From Jatrophihabitans cynanchi (GTDB taxonomy: Bacteria > Actinomycetota > Actinomycetes > Mycobacteriales > Jatrophihabitantaceae), in contig NZ_CP097463.1 in NCBI RefSeq assembly GCF_027247405.1, positions 3,844,001-3,908,000 on the forward strand: 64,000 nt of DNA. Reading direction: 5' to 3'. Within the stretch, counting starts at the first letter, position 1; every line of letters starts with the position of its first letter. Positions 26,196-33,891 of the stretch are shown in pieces. The notes below the pieces were generated by a model, which worked only from the letters and a program-made list of their open reading frames with translations, ran no database searches and was not told the origin of the DNA. A program made the position numbers and the translations under genes.

Positions 26196-26829
26196 AGCCA
26201 TCGAGAGTCGACCGGGCGGAGGTGCGACGGTGTCGCTGCGTCACGCGTTGCTCGGGCTGCTCGCCGAACACCCGGCCAGCGGATGGGACCTGAGCCGGCG
26301 CTTCGACGATGTGCTCGGATCCGTCTGGCCCGCCGGGCACCCGCAGATCTACGGCGAACTACGCAAGCTGCGCGACGACGGGCTCATCGCCGTCGATGAC
26401 GAAGGGCCGCGCCGCCGCACCGCCTACCGCGTCACCGACGCCGGGCTCGCCGAGGTCCGCCGCTGGCTCACCGAGACCACCGTCGATCACACCTTGCGCC
26501 TGGAGCCGCTGTTGCGCTCGGTGTTCTTCTGGCTCATGACCCCCGGACAACTCGCCGCGCACCTCGACCGCGAAGCCAGCTACTACCACCGACTCGCCGC
26601 GACCTACCGCGACCTCGCGGCCGCCAAAGACCGCGGCGAGTACGGCGACAGCCCCCAAGCCCGGTCGCTGCGCATCGCCGCAGAAGCGGCCGCCCGGCTC
26701 AACGACACCCTCGGCGACTGGGCGGACTGGGTGAAGACGCACGAATCGGAGCAGACATCACGCCCGAGAACCCGACCGGCCAAGAAAGCCGCTCACCACG
26801 TCGACGACCGAGCTGACGATCCGCGCTGA
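26185..26829 (+). CDS. PadR-family transcriptional regulator
   Basis: A 214-residue repressor-type protein. Residues about 15-90 form the winged helix (LRHALLGLLAEHPASGWDLSRRF, PQIYGELRKLRDDGLI, RRRTAYRVTDAGLAEV). Residues about 95-180 are the helical Vir_C-type dimerisation part (HLDREASYYHRLAATYRDL). It is divergent from the two SDR genes with two PadR-type operators between. PadR proteins usually respond to small phenolic or hydrophobic ligands. The start may be the ATG at 26185 or 26191. Confidence 0.9.
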   Translation: MNMSAIESRPGGGATVSLRHALLGLLAEHPASGWDLSRRFDDVLGSVWPAGHPQIYGELRKLRDDGLIAVDDEGPRRRTAYRVTDAGLAEVRRWLTETTVDHTLRLEPLLRSVFFWLMTPGQLAAHLDREASYYHRLAATYRDLAAAKDRGEYGDSPQARSLRIAAEAAARLNDTLGDWADWVKTHESEQTSRPRTRPAKKAAHHVDDRADDPR

Positions 26830-27003
26830 CAGCGATCCAGGCGCCCAGCACCCCCGGCCGGACCTGACCAGGAGCCACCACGGCCACTGAGCACGCCGAT
26901 CAGTCCGCGCCAGGGTCAGCCCGCTCGAAAGTGAGTTGGCACGAAGCGGAATGTCTGCGTAGCGCCGCAGGCCGACCGGATGCTCACCAGGTGACCGGTA
27001 AAG

Positions 27004-27035
27004 CGCTGGAGGCCCGGCATTCGCGGCCTCCAGCG
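27004..27035. terminator. Native glnA1 terminator hairpin, left of the element
   Basis: CGCTGGAGGCC (27004-27014) pairs perfectly with 27025-27035 around a 10-base loop. Flanking bases (TAAAGCGCT before, AGCGTCA after) match those around the hairpin next to glnA1 at 57041-57073. The simplest reading is that this was the terminator of glnA1 before the element entered. Confidence 0.65.
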
Positions 27036-27043
27036 TCAGCCTG

Positions 27044-27070
27044 CTCAGCAGTCGTAGTAGAGCTCGAACT
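27044..27070. repeat. attL core, 27 bp
   Basis: Identical to 57082-57108. On the minus strand it encodes the end of GlnA1 (ELYYDC and stop). Similarity continues about 45 bases to the left with a hairpin and a few changes, whereas to the right it stops at once. Confidence 0.9.
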
Positions 27071-27100
27071 TCCCGGCGGTGATTGGCAGAGATCGGCAAG

Positions 27101-27133
27101 CGTTGGAGGCCCCAGTTTCTGAGGCCTCCAACG
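27101..27133. terminator. Hairpin just inside attL
   Basis: CGTTGGAGGCC (27101-27111) pairs perfectly with 27123-27133, 11-base loop. It shares the GGAGGCC stem with the two other hairpins near the att sites. It could be a terminator or part of the attP structure. Confidence 0.5.
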
Positions 27134-27173
27134 TTGGTCCGAGGTGGGCGCGTATGGCAGTTCGCGGTTCTCC

Positions 27174-27192
27174 TGCGTACCCGTTGCGTACC
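27174..27192 (+). promoter_or_regulatory. Candidate integrase arm-type sites, left
   Basis: TGCGTACC occurs at 27174-27181 and 27185-27192 (period 11). The same pair with the same period is found at 56996-57014. In the excised circle the two pairs would flank the att core, the layout of arm sites for tyrosine integrases. The rest of 27193-27474 shows no gene; TTACGCGTAA near 27217 is a palindrome of unknown role. Confidence 0.5.
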
Positions 27193-27474
27193 GGCCAAGA
27201 TCGACTGCGAGCACCGGTTACGCGTAACGCGTAGTGTCTCGCTCAACGTTCCGGTGCGCGCCAGCGAAATCGGGCGGGTCTTGCGGGATTCTCTGCGCCC
27301 GCTGCGCGGGAGCACGTCGTCGGGTGTCGGGGCGGCTCTGTCGTGATCCCGGTGACCGTTCCCTTCGGGAATCGCGCAGTGGAGCAAACGGACCTGAGTG
27401 GTCACGGCCGGCCTGCGGATGGACTGCCCGGCAGCTGGGAACCTACTGCGTCGAGCATGGCGTGTGCTTCGTGC

Positions 27475-28042
27475 TCAAGGTCGGGGGATGAGGGCGAGTG
27501 TGGCGGCCTGTTCGAAGCGGGCGTCAATGCGATGCCAGGCTTCGGCCGCGGCGGCGAGTGTGTCGAGGTCTCGATTCAGGCGGCCGCTCGCGCGGAGGAG
27601 GCAGGCGGCGGCCCAGTCGTTTTCGGCCGCGGCAGGCATGGCGGCGGAGAGCCGTTCGGCAGCGTCGGGGGTATGGCTGACAACGGCGAGTTCGGCACCG
27701 GGGGCGCGGGCGAATGTCTCGTCCCGCGGTGTCGAAGGTCTCGAAGGCGGCGGCGATCTGCGCGGCGGCTTGACCGACTTGGTTGGTGTGGACGGCGATC
27801 CGGGCGACGATCGCTTCGAACGGTTTGCGGTACCGGGCGTAGGCGTTGGCTCGGGGCCCGCGATCGTGCGTGCTCGGTCGCGCCAGCGTTCGTAGTGACC
27901 GTCCCCGAGTAGTCCATGGGCGAGAGCGGCGGACACTACGCGGGATATCCAGGAGACGATCGGTGATCCGGCCGCCCGCCATTCCTGCCACAGCAGGTCG
28001 GCCTGCAGGCTTCCTCGAATCGGCCGCTGAGTGCGAGGGTGG
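27475..28042 (-). pseudogene. LuxR/ATPase-type regulator, C-terminal remnant
   Basis: Three reading frames together give one protein end: PTLALSGRFEEA, LQADLLWQEWRAAGSP, VSAALAHGLLGDGHYERWRDRA, PFEAIVARIAVHTNQVGQAA, AELAVVSHTPDAAERLSAA, NDWAAACLLRASGRL and AWHRIDARFEQAATLALIP. This is the TPR-like tail of large ATPase/LuxR-type regulators. At least two frameshifts break it. The IS3-type element begins right at the upstream edge, and the preceding part of the same gene lies beyond it at 32787-33046. Confidence 0.65.
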
Positions 28043-28070
28043 GTTTCCCCCGAAATCGTGAAGGACTTCG

Positions 28071-28375
28071 TTATGCCGCTGCCGGTTGGTCAGCGGTGAT
28101 CTTCTCGAACTCGGCTGGGGCTAGCAACGCGGCGCTGCTGTGCCGTCGTCGGGTGTTGTAGAACTTGTGGCACCAGGCGAGCACGACGGCGCGGGCCTGG
28201 GCCTTCGTCTCGAAGGTGTGCCGGGACAGGACCTCGTGTTCCAGGGTGGAGAAGAACGACTCGGCGGCGGCGTTGTCGAAGCACGAACCGACCCGGCCCA
28301 TCGACTGCCGGATCCCGAGTTTGTCCTTGCACAGCTTGGTGAATTCGCCCGCGGTGTAGGTCGATCCTCGGTCGG
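28071..28375 (-). pseudogene. IS3-type OrfB transposase, C-terminal half
   Basis: The frame reads ADRGSTYTAGEFTKLCK, then MGRVGSCFDNAAAESFFSTLE (catalytic Glu region), AWCHKFYNTRRRHSS and LLAPAEFEK. It is the end of the integrase core (rve/rve_3) of an IS3-family OrfB. The upstream end meets the RIT element; the other half is at 31861-32476. Confidence 0.85.
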
Positions 28376-28376
28376 C

Positions 28377-28398
28377 GCTAAGCCGAATTCGGCTTAGC
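28377..28398. repeat. 22-bp perfect palindrome at one end of the RIT element
   Basis: GCTAAGCC-GAATTC-GGCTTAGC is fully palindromic. It lies between the interrupted transposase codons and the left inverted repeat. No counterpart exists at the right end, where the repeat directly meets the OrfB sequence. Confidence 0.8.
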
Positions 28399-28400
28399 AG

Positions 28401-28486
28401 CGATTATGCCGAGGTCTGCGTTATGCCGAAGGTCGGCGGGATCCCCTTTGCTGGCAGGGCTGCGTGACTGATTCCTCGGCTTAACG
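28401..28486 (+). repeat. RIT left inverted repeat, 86 bp
   Basis: It is the reverse complement of 31777-31862 with 4 mismatches. It contains a short direct repeat TTATGCCGA (28404-28412 and 28421-28429), a possible recombinase binding site. Confidence 0.85.
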
Positions 28487-28495
28487 ATCCGGCGG

Positions 28496-29539
28496 TTAGC
28501 GGAGGCTGTAGAGGGCCTGCAGTCGCTCCTTCGTGAGTCGGCGCGCCTGGGGTGTCGTGACGGCTGGGGTGGCGGCATCGACGGCTTTGCGCATCATGTC
28601 GACGGTGGCGAAGGCGTAGAACGCCGAGGTGGTCGACATGTTCTCGTGGCCGAGGAGTCGCATGATGATCGGCAGCGCGATGCCCTGCTGGTAGAGGTCC
28701 ATCGCTTTGGTCTTGCGCAGCATGTGGCAGTGGATGTCTTCGGGAATCGAGGGACATCTTCGGCGTGCGGTTGTGGCGGCGCGTTTGAGCACTGCGGCGA
28801 CGGTGTCGGTCGACAGCGCGGTCGGTGCCCCGTTGTGCAAGCTGTAGAACACCGGGCGGGTCGTTTCGGTTCGGGCGATGCCGGGGTGGAACTCGGCGAG
28901 GTAGACGTCCAGGTGTTCGATCGTCTTCGCGGTGAGCGGGACGACGCGGGTCTTGTCACCTTTGCCGGTGAGGACCACATGGCCGGGCCGGTGCAGGTGC
29001 AGGTCGGCCAGCGTCATGGCGGTGAGCTCACCGACGCGGGCGGCGGTGTCGTAGAGCAGGATCAGCAGCATCCGGTTCCGCCGCGATTTCGGGGTGCGGC
29101 CGGTGAATGCGGCGAGCACCGCGCTCGTCTCGGGTTCGGTGAGGTACTCGATCGGTTCCCTCGCCGCGGTGGGTGCGCGCAGCGTCTTGGCTTGCTGGCT
29201 GACCGTGACGAGGGTGAGGTCTTCGGCCGCGCAGTAGGCCAGGAACGCTTTGACGGCGGTGAGCCGCAGGCCGATCGTCCGTGGCGCGTAGTGCTGCTGC
29301 CCGCCCATCCAGGCGAGCCATCCTTTCAAGTGCTGCCGGTCGAGATGGTCGAAGCTGACGTGTGCGCGGGCGACGTGGTGCTGTTCGGCGAGGTAGCGCA
29401 GGAGGCATTCCAGGCTGATCCGGTAGGCCTCGACCGTGTTCGCCGAGCGGTGCGCCATCGTCGGCAGGTAGACGTGCAGGTAGTCGCGGGCGTAGCGGTA
29501 GAAGTCCGGTTCGCGGGTCGCTCGGTCATGCTTGGTCAT
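28496..29539 (-). CDS. RIT tyrosine recombinase 3
   Basis: A 347-residue phage-integrase-family recombinase, last of the trio. A SAM-like N-terminal domain (about 10-110) precedes the catalytic domain with Arg in DTAARVGELTAM, HCHMLRKTKAMDLY (H-x-x-R), the His of LLGHENMSTTSAFYAF and its Tyr nucleophile. The ATG at 29539 gives a 14-base overlap with the gene before it. It ends just inside the left inverted repeat. Confidence 0.88.
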   Translation of the reverse strand: MTKHDRATREPDFYRYARDYLHVYLPTMAHRSANTVEAYRISLECLLRYLAEQHHVARAHVSFDHLDRQHLKGWLAWMGGQQHYAPRTIGLRLTAVKAFLAYCAAEDLTLVTVSQQAKTLRAPTAAREPIEYLTEPETSAVLAAFTGRTPKSRRNRMLLILLYDTAARVGELTAMTLADLHLHRPGHVVLTGKGDKTRVVPLTAKTIEHLDVYLAEFHPGIARTETTRPVFYSLHNGAPTALSTDTVAAVLKRAATTARRRCPSIPEDIHCHMLRKTKAMDLYQQGIALPIIMRLLGHENMSTTSAFYAFATVDMMRKAVDAATPAVTTPQARRLTKERLQALYSLR

Positions 29540-30512
29540 CGAATCCGACCTCCGGCAGCAGCGACTGGCCTGCGGTGGTGAGTCCGTCGTAGGCGTGCAG
29601 GAACTCCGGCGAGGTGTGGATGTAGTAGAACGTCGACTCGATGCTGGCGTGGCCCATGTAGCGGGCCAGGTAGGGAAGCATCGCCATGACGTCCTTGCCC
29701 TGCGCCATCCAGCGATCGACGTTGGCGTAGGCGAAGTGATGCCGGAAGGCGTAGGGCGTGGGCTGCACCCCGCCGCTCGGCCGTGAAAGAGCGGCCTGGT
29801 GCCAGATACGCCGGAAGATCTCATCGATGGTCGCGCCTGTGACCTCGTTGCCGGTCCTCGAGATGAAGAAGGTGGCCCGTGACGGTCCGAAATGCGCACG
29901 CGTGATGCGGTCGCACTTGGCCAGAACCCTCGTGACGTCGGCAGTGAGCGGGAGCCTTCGCGACCGGTTGCCCTTGGAGTCGACCACGTCGAGGGTCCTG
30001 TCGCGCAGGTGCACGTGCTCGGGGCGTAGCCGCCGGGTCTCCCCGGTCCGCAGCCCGCAACAGTGCATCAACGTGAAGAACGCGACCGACTGCCACCGCC
30101 ACGGCGACGCCGCCCGCACCGCCGCCGCAGTAGCGAAGAACGCCTCGATCTCCGCCTCGCCGAGCAAGTAGGGGTGCGTGGGCAGGCGTTGAGCCTTCCA
30201 CCGGTCCGACAAGACGTAGGCGTCACACTGCCCGTGGGCCTGCAGCCAGCGGCCGACATCGCGGATGTAGGACATCCAGGACCGGTAGGGGCCCGTGCGG
30301 GCCAGACGCTCGCTGACCCATCCCTCGACCGTGTCGCGGTCGAACACCGTCCGGTCGTGAGAGGTGCAGTAGGCGTCGAACTGCCTCAGGTACCAGACCC
30401 TGGAGGCGCCGTAGAACCCCATCTGCTCCTTGAACGCGAGGTAGGCGGCAAGGTGCGGTGCGAACGCGCTGGTGAAGTCATGGCCGTTCGCGGCCAGCGC
30501 CTTCGTGCTCAT
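29526..30512 (-). CDS. RIT tyrosine recombinase 2
   Basis: A 328-residue tyrosine recombinase, the middle gene. The catalytic Arg is in CCGLRTGETRRLRPEH; the H-x-x-R position reads YAFRHHFAYANVDRW (Tyr instead of His); the last box is YMGHASIESTFYYIHTS with the Tyr nucleophile. The ATG overlaps the upstream stop by ATGA. The three proteins likely act as one complex. Confidence 0.88.
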   Translation of the reverse strand: MSTKALAANGHDFTSAFAPHLAAYLAFKEQMGFYGASRVWYLRQFDAYCTSHDRTVFDRDTVEGWVSERLARTGPYRSWMSYIRDVGRWLQAHGQCDAYVLSDRWKAQRLPTHPYLLGEAEIEAFFATAAAVRAASPWRWQSVAFFTLMHCCGLRTGETRRLRPEHVHLRDRTLDVVDSKGNRSRRLPLTADVTRVLAKCDRITRAHFGPSRATFFISRTGNEVTGATIDEIFRRIWHQAALSRPSGGVQPTPYAFRHHFAYANVDRWMAQGKDVMAMLPYLARYMGHASIESTFYYIHTSPEFLHAYDGLTTAGQSLLPEVGFDDQA

Positions 30513-31714
30513 GGCCGCGCGCCGGCGGGGACGTCGAGGACGCAGTCGAGCAGGCGCACGACATCGACGCTCAGATACAGGTCAGTCGATTTCGGCCGCG
30601 CGTGGCCGAGCACGGCCGCGATGGTCGGCAACGGCACCGACGCCCTCAGCAGCCGTGTCGCGGCGTTGTGCCGCAACAGACGCGTGCTGCCCAGCACGTC
30701 CGCGACGCCGGCCCGACGGAACACCGTGGTGATCACCCGGTGGACCGTGGCGTGGTCGGCCAGCCGCGTGTGCGGGGCCACCGAACGCACGAACAGATGC
30801 TCGTCCGGCGAGTCTGGCCGCTGGTCAAGGACGTACTCGGCAAGCCGGTCGACTACCAGATCGGTCAGCGGCACTGTCAGCGGGTTGTGGGTCTTCTGCT
30901 GCACGAGGCTCGCGGTCCGTGCCCGCCAGTCGATGTCGTCACGAAGCAGACTGATGATGTCGCATGCGCGCAGCCCCGTCGTGACCGCAAGCAGCGTGAT
31001 GGCAGCATCCCGTGCCGGTATAGCCGGCGTTGCGCATGCCTGCACGATCAGGCGCTGCGCCTCGTCCGGCAGCGCCGGCACGATCCGGTGAGAGCGCTTG
31101 AGGCCAGCCAACCCGAGCGCGTCGACCAGGTCGCTGCGGCCGGTGAACTTCAAGAACGGGCGGAAGTTCGACACGACCCAGAACAGCGACGACGTCTTCC
31201 ACGTAGCCGTCAACGAGTTCAGGTAGCTCAGCACGCTCGCCCCGTCGGCGTCACGGAGACGGCGGATCCCGCCTGCCTCCAGGAACACCAGGTAATCGCG
31301 AGCGACCCGGCCGTAGGCATCCCGGGTCGCGGACGCGAGAGCCCGGTCAGCCATGTCGGCCTCCCACGCGCCAACAAGCCGGACGAACTCCCGCGAGACA
31401 GGACGGGGCCCGCCCCCGCCACGGGTGCAGCAAGCCAACTCGACCCGGCCCGTGGTGACGTAGGAGTTGAACACGCGGACCAGCCGTCCGTAGTCGAACC
31501 GGCGCTGCACGCTGAACCTGCCCGTCCGCGGGCTGATCGTCATCGCCGCGAACTCCGCACCCAGCGCCGGTGTGTACTTGCCGCCCCGCCCGTCGGCGAG
31601 TTGCGTCAACGCCCTGATCGACTTCTCGTAGTTGCCGATCGTTGACTCCATATAGCCGGCCGCGCGCAGCTCCGCGACAACAACCGACCCGATCCCCGTG
31701 ACCGTCATGTCCAT
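30509..31714 (-). CDS. RIT tyrosine recombinase 1
   Basis: A 401-residue tyrosine recombinase, the first gene of the trio. The ATG at 31714 has GGAGGAGA just upstream, and is preferred to one 16 codons earlier. Catalytic boxes are TTGLRACDIISLL, STRLLRHNAATRLL and VLGHARPKSTDLYLSVDVV. It is the largest and most divergent of the three, with an extra N-terminal part of about 100 residues. Confidence 0.86.
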   Translation of the reverse strand: MDMTVTGIGSVVVAELRAAGYMESTIGNYEKSIRALTQLADGRGGKYTPALGAEFAAMTISPRTGRFSVQRRFDYGRLVRVFNSYVTTGRVELACCTRGGGGPRPVSREFVRLVGAWEADMADRALASATRDAYGRVARDYLVFLEAGGIRRLRDADGASVLSYLNSLTATWKTSSLFWVVSNFRPFLKFTGRSDLVDALGLAGLKRSHRIVPALPDEAQRLIVQACATPAIPARDAAITLLAVTTGLRACDIISLLRDDIDWRARTASLVQQKTHNPLTVPLTDLVVDRLAEYVLDQRPDSPDEHLFVRSVAPHTRLADHATVHRVITTVFRRAGVADVLGSTRLLRHNAATRLLRASVPLPTIAAVLGHARPKSTDLYLSVDVVRLLDCVLDVPAGARP

Positions 31715-31776
31715 GGCCGTCTCCTCCTCCGCATCGCGAATGGACACGGCGGACGCTGCCACCGAACAGGCCCAAA

Positions 31777-31862
31777 CGTTAGCCCGAGGAATCAGTCACG
31801 CAGCCCTGCCAGCAAAGGGGATCCCGCCGATCCTCGGCATAACGCAGACCTCGGCATAATCG
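31777..31862 (-). repeat. RIT right inverted repeat, 86 bp
   Basis: Reverse complement of 28401-28486 with four differences. The last two bases (CG) are shared with the interrupted OrfB sequence. The promoter of the trio must lie between this repeat and 31714. Confidence 0.85.
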
Positions 31863-32476
31863 GTGTGGAAGATGACGCTCTCGATGTTCTCGCGGCCGCC
31901 CCGGGTGGCGGCGGCGATCTTGATCGCGTCCATCGCCAGCCACCGGTCCGGGTGCTCGGACATCGGGCAGGCCAGCAGTCGACGCGAGTACAGGTCGATC
32001 ACCGTGGCCATGAACAGCTTGCCCTCGCCGGTCGGGATCTCGGTCATATCCCCGCACCACTTCACGTTCGGTGCCGGCGCGGAGAAGTCCCGCCGCAGCA
32101 GGTCAGCGAACTTCGGCGCTGCCTTGTCCTGCCTGGTCAGGCCCTTGCGCCGCTTGGGTTTGCGGCCGAACAGGCCCTGCCGGCGCATCGACTCGGCGAC
32201 GGTGTTCTCGCCGACCTGCCAGCCGGCCTCGACCAGGTCCCGATGGATCCGCGGCGAGCCGTAGGTCCGTCCCGAGTTCTCGAACTGCTCAGCGACGGCA
32301 GCATCGAGCTCACGCCGCCGCGTGAGCTGCGCGGTGACCGGGGCCTTGACCCACTTGTAGAACCACGAGACGGACAGCCCGAAAATCGCGCAGCAGACCG
32401 CGACGGGAACGCGGTAGTTCGTCCTCTGGTCGGCGATGAAGCGTGCCACGCTCACTTCGTCGCCTCCTTCACCCAC
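31861..32476 (-). pseudogene. IS3-type OrfB transposase, N-terminal half
   Basis: The frame reads VPVAVCCAIFGLSVSWFYKW (HTH_21 type), RTYGSPRIHRDLVEAGW, VKWCGDMTEIPTGEGK (first catalytic Asp), MATVIDLYSRRLL and SVIFHTD (second Asp), where the RIT element cuts in. The remaining C-terminal half is at 28071-28375. As in other IS3 elements its beginning overlaps orfA in another frame, so a programmed frameshift would have made the fusion. Confidence 0.85.
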
Positions 32477-32742
32477 AGGACCACGGAGCGCTTGAGGACA
32501 TCGCGCTCCATCCGCAGCTCGGCGTTCTCCGCACGCAGCCGCTTCAACTCATCAAGATCATCACGGGACAGGCCGTCTCGGCCCTCACGTGCTACGCGGT
32601 CACGAGCGACCCAGTTGCCCAGCGTGCCCTCGTTGACCCCCAGGTCACGAGCGATCTGCGCGATCGGCTTGCCGGTCTCGTGCACCAGCCGCACCGCGCC
32701 CTCGCGGAACTCCGCATCGAACTTCCTGCGCTTCTCTGGCAT
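32452..32742 (-). CDS. IS3-type OrfA
   Basis: A 96-residue helix-turn-helix protein (KFDAEFREGAVRLVHETGKP, IAQIARDLGVNEGTLGNWV) followed by a leucine-zipper region (LKRLRAENAELRMERDVLK). It binds the element ends and, fused to OrfB, forms the transposase. It looks intact although the OrfB part is broken. Confidence 0.88.
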   Translation of the reverse strand: MPEKRRKFDAEFREGAVRLVHETGKPIAQIARDLGVNEGTLGNWVARDRVAREGRDGLSRDDLDELKRLRAENAELRMERDVLKRSVVLWVKEATK

Positions 32743-32786
32743 GACTACTCCTCATAGTGCATGCCTCCACGGTTTCGGGGGATTTC

Positions 32787-33046
32787 CAAGGGGGACGAGT
32801 ACGCGGCTTGGCGATGTAGGAGCGCTGACCTACTGGATCCTGTTCGTGTGCTTGACGGGCGAGGTCGAGCGCCGCGTTCAGGTCGCCGGTGAACACGGCG
32901 TACGTGGATGCGGTGTAGAACGCGTCCGTGATCTCGACTGCGGCCTGGGTTGGTCGGGCGGCAACGTCGCGGCGAGGTCGGGGCGGCGGGTGGCGATCTG
33001 GCGGGCGCGCAGCCGGCCCGCGTTGGCGGCCACCCGAGTTGGGTCA
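32787..33046 (-). pseudogene. LuxR/ATPase-type regulator, internal remnant
   Basis: Two frames give TRVAANAGRLRARQIATRRP, DLAATLPPD and AVEITDAFYTASTYAVFTGD, LNAALDLARQAHEQDP, RSYIAKPRTRP. Joined to 27475-28042 across the IS3 element it gives YIAKPRTRP-PTLALSGRFEEA, a natural TPR-like stretch. The upstream part has been cut off by the IS1634-type element. Confidence 0.6.
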
Positions 33047-33052
33047 ATCGGC

Positions 33053-33891
33053 TTAGTGCCTTGAATCGGGTGTCGTCAGCTCGGTGAGGGTCTTGGCCAG
33101 TTCGGGTCTGATCTCGGGCGCGAAGGTTTGGGTGACGCCGTTGATCTCGATGTCGGCTGATCGCAGTGGCTTGAGGGTAAGCAGCACGCGTCGTAGCGAT
33201 AGGCCGGTGCGGTTCTGCACGGTCCGGGAGACCGCGAGCGCGGTGAACACGATGGTCAGGTGCGCCTCGATGGCGTCGCGGGTGCGGGCGAACAGCGGCC
33301 GGGCGGCTAGGTCGGACCATCCGGAACGACTGCTCGACGCGCCACAGGTCGTGGTAGCTGGCGATCACCTCGCCGGCGGGCATGACGTCGGGTTCGATGT
33401 TGGTGACGTAGCCCTTGAGCCCAGCCAGGCGGCGGGCGCGCGCGAGCGCACGTTCATCGAGGGCGAGGTCGTCGTTTGCTGTCTTGACGAACCGGGGCTT
33501 GCGGGCCGTCTTCTCGCCCTCGACCACGGCGCGGGCACGGTTCTCTTGCGCGGTGAGGGTCTTGTTGTCCCGGACGGATCGCTTGGTGGAGTAGGCCCAG
33601 ATCGCCCGCCACGAGCCTGAATGCTCGGTCGGGTTCCATACCGGTTCGGCCCGCTTGAGCACGTCGTTGTCGTCGTTGCGGCCGATCTTCGGGGTGATGG
33701 TGTCGATCACCTGACCGTCGGTGAACAGTTCGCCGTGCCAGCGGAGGTGAGACTCCAGGTCGATCGGCGCCTTCGTCTGTCGGGAGTCGACGATGAACTT
33801 GTAACCGGCCTCATCCAGGGCGGTGAGGTTCTTCGCGGACAGCATCCCGGCATCGGCGACCACCACCATGTGCTCGATCTGATGCCGCCCC
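33053..33891 (-). pseudogene. IS1634-type transposase, C-terminal piece
   Basis: The frame reads HMVVVADAGMLSAKNLTALD (catalytic Asp), KFIVDSRQTKAPIDL, DNKTLTAQENRARAVVEGE, AGLKGYVTNIEPDVMPAGE and YHDLWRVEQSFRM (catalytic Glu). A frameshift near 33310 then moves it to DLAARPLFARTRDAIEAHLT and SRTVQNRTGLSLRRVL. So the gene is broken by the IS30 insertion and by this indel. Confidence 0.85.

Larger units (their letters stand above)
28376..31860 (-). mobile_element. Recombinase-in-trio (RIT) element
   Basis: Three overlapping tyrosine recombinase genes in one direction lie between 86-bp inverted repeats (28401-28486 and 31777-31862, 82 of 86 identical). This is the defining layout of RIT elements, about 3.5 kb here. 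The OrfB codons on the two sides (HTD and ADRGSTYT) join into the expected HTDRGSTYT when it is removed, with CGG possibly duplicated at the ends. How RIT elements move is poorly known. Confidence 0.85.
28043..32785 (-). mobile_element. IS3-type element carrying a nested RIT element
   Basis: Terminal inverted repeats are about 21 bp: TTTCCCCCGAAATCGTGAAG near 28044-28063 and its imperfect complement near 32765-32785. It encodes OrfA and OrfB, with OrfB split by the RIT element at 28376-31860. Removing that insert gives a continuous IS3-type transposase region. The element itself interrupts the LuxR/ATPase-type gene. Confidence 0.8.

Noticed and set aside
27030-27080. tRNA gene as the integration target
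   Set aside because: No tRNA-like cloverleaf can be drawn at either att site; the repeat is the coding end of glnA1.
26758-27405. A 215-codon minus-strand frame crossing attL
   Set aside because: It runs through the terminator hairpins and the att core, has no domain and no ribosome site.
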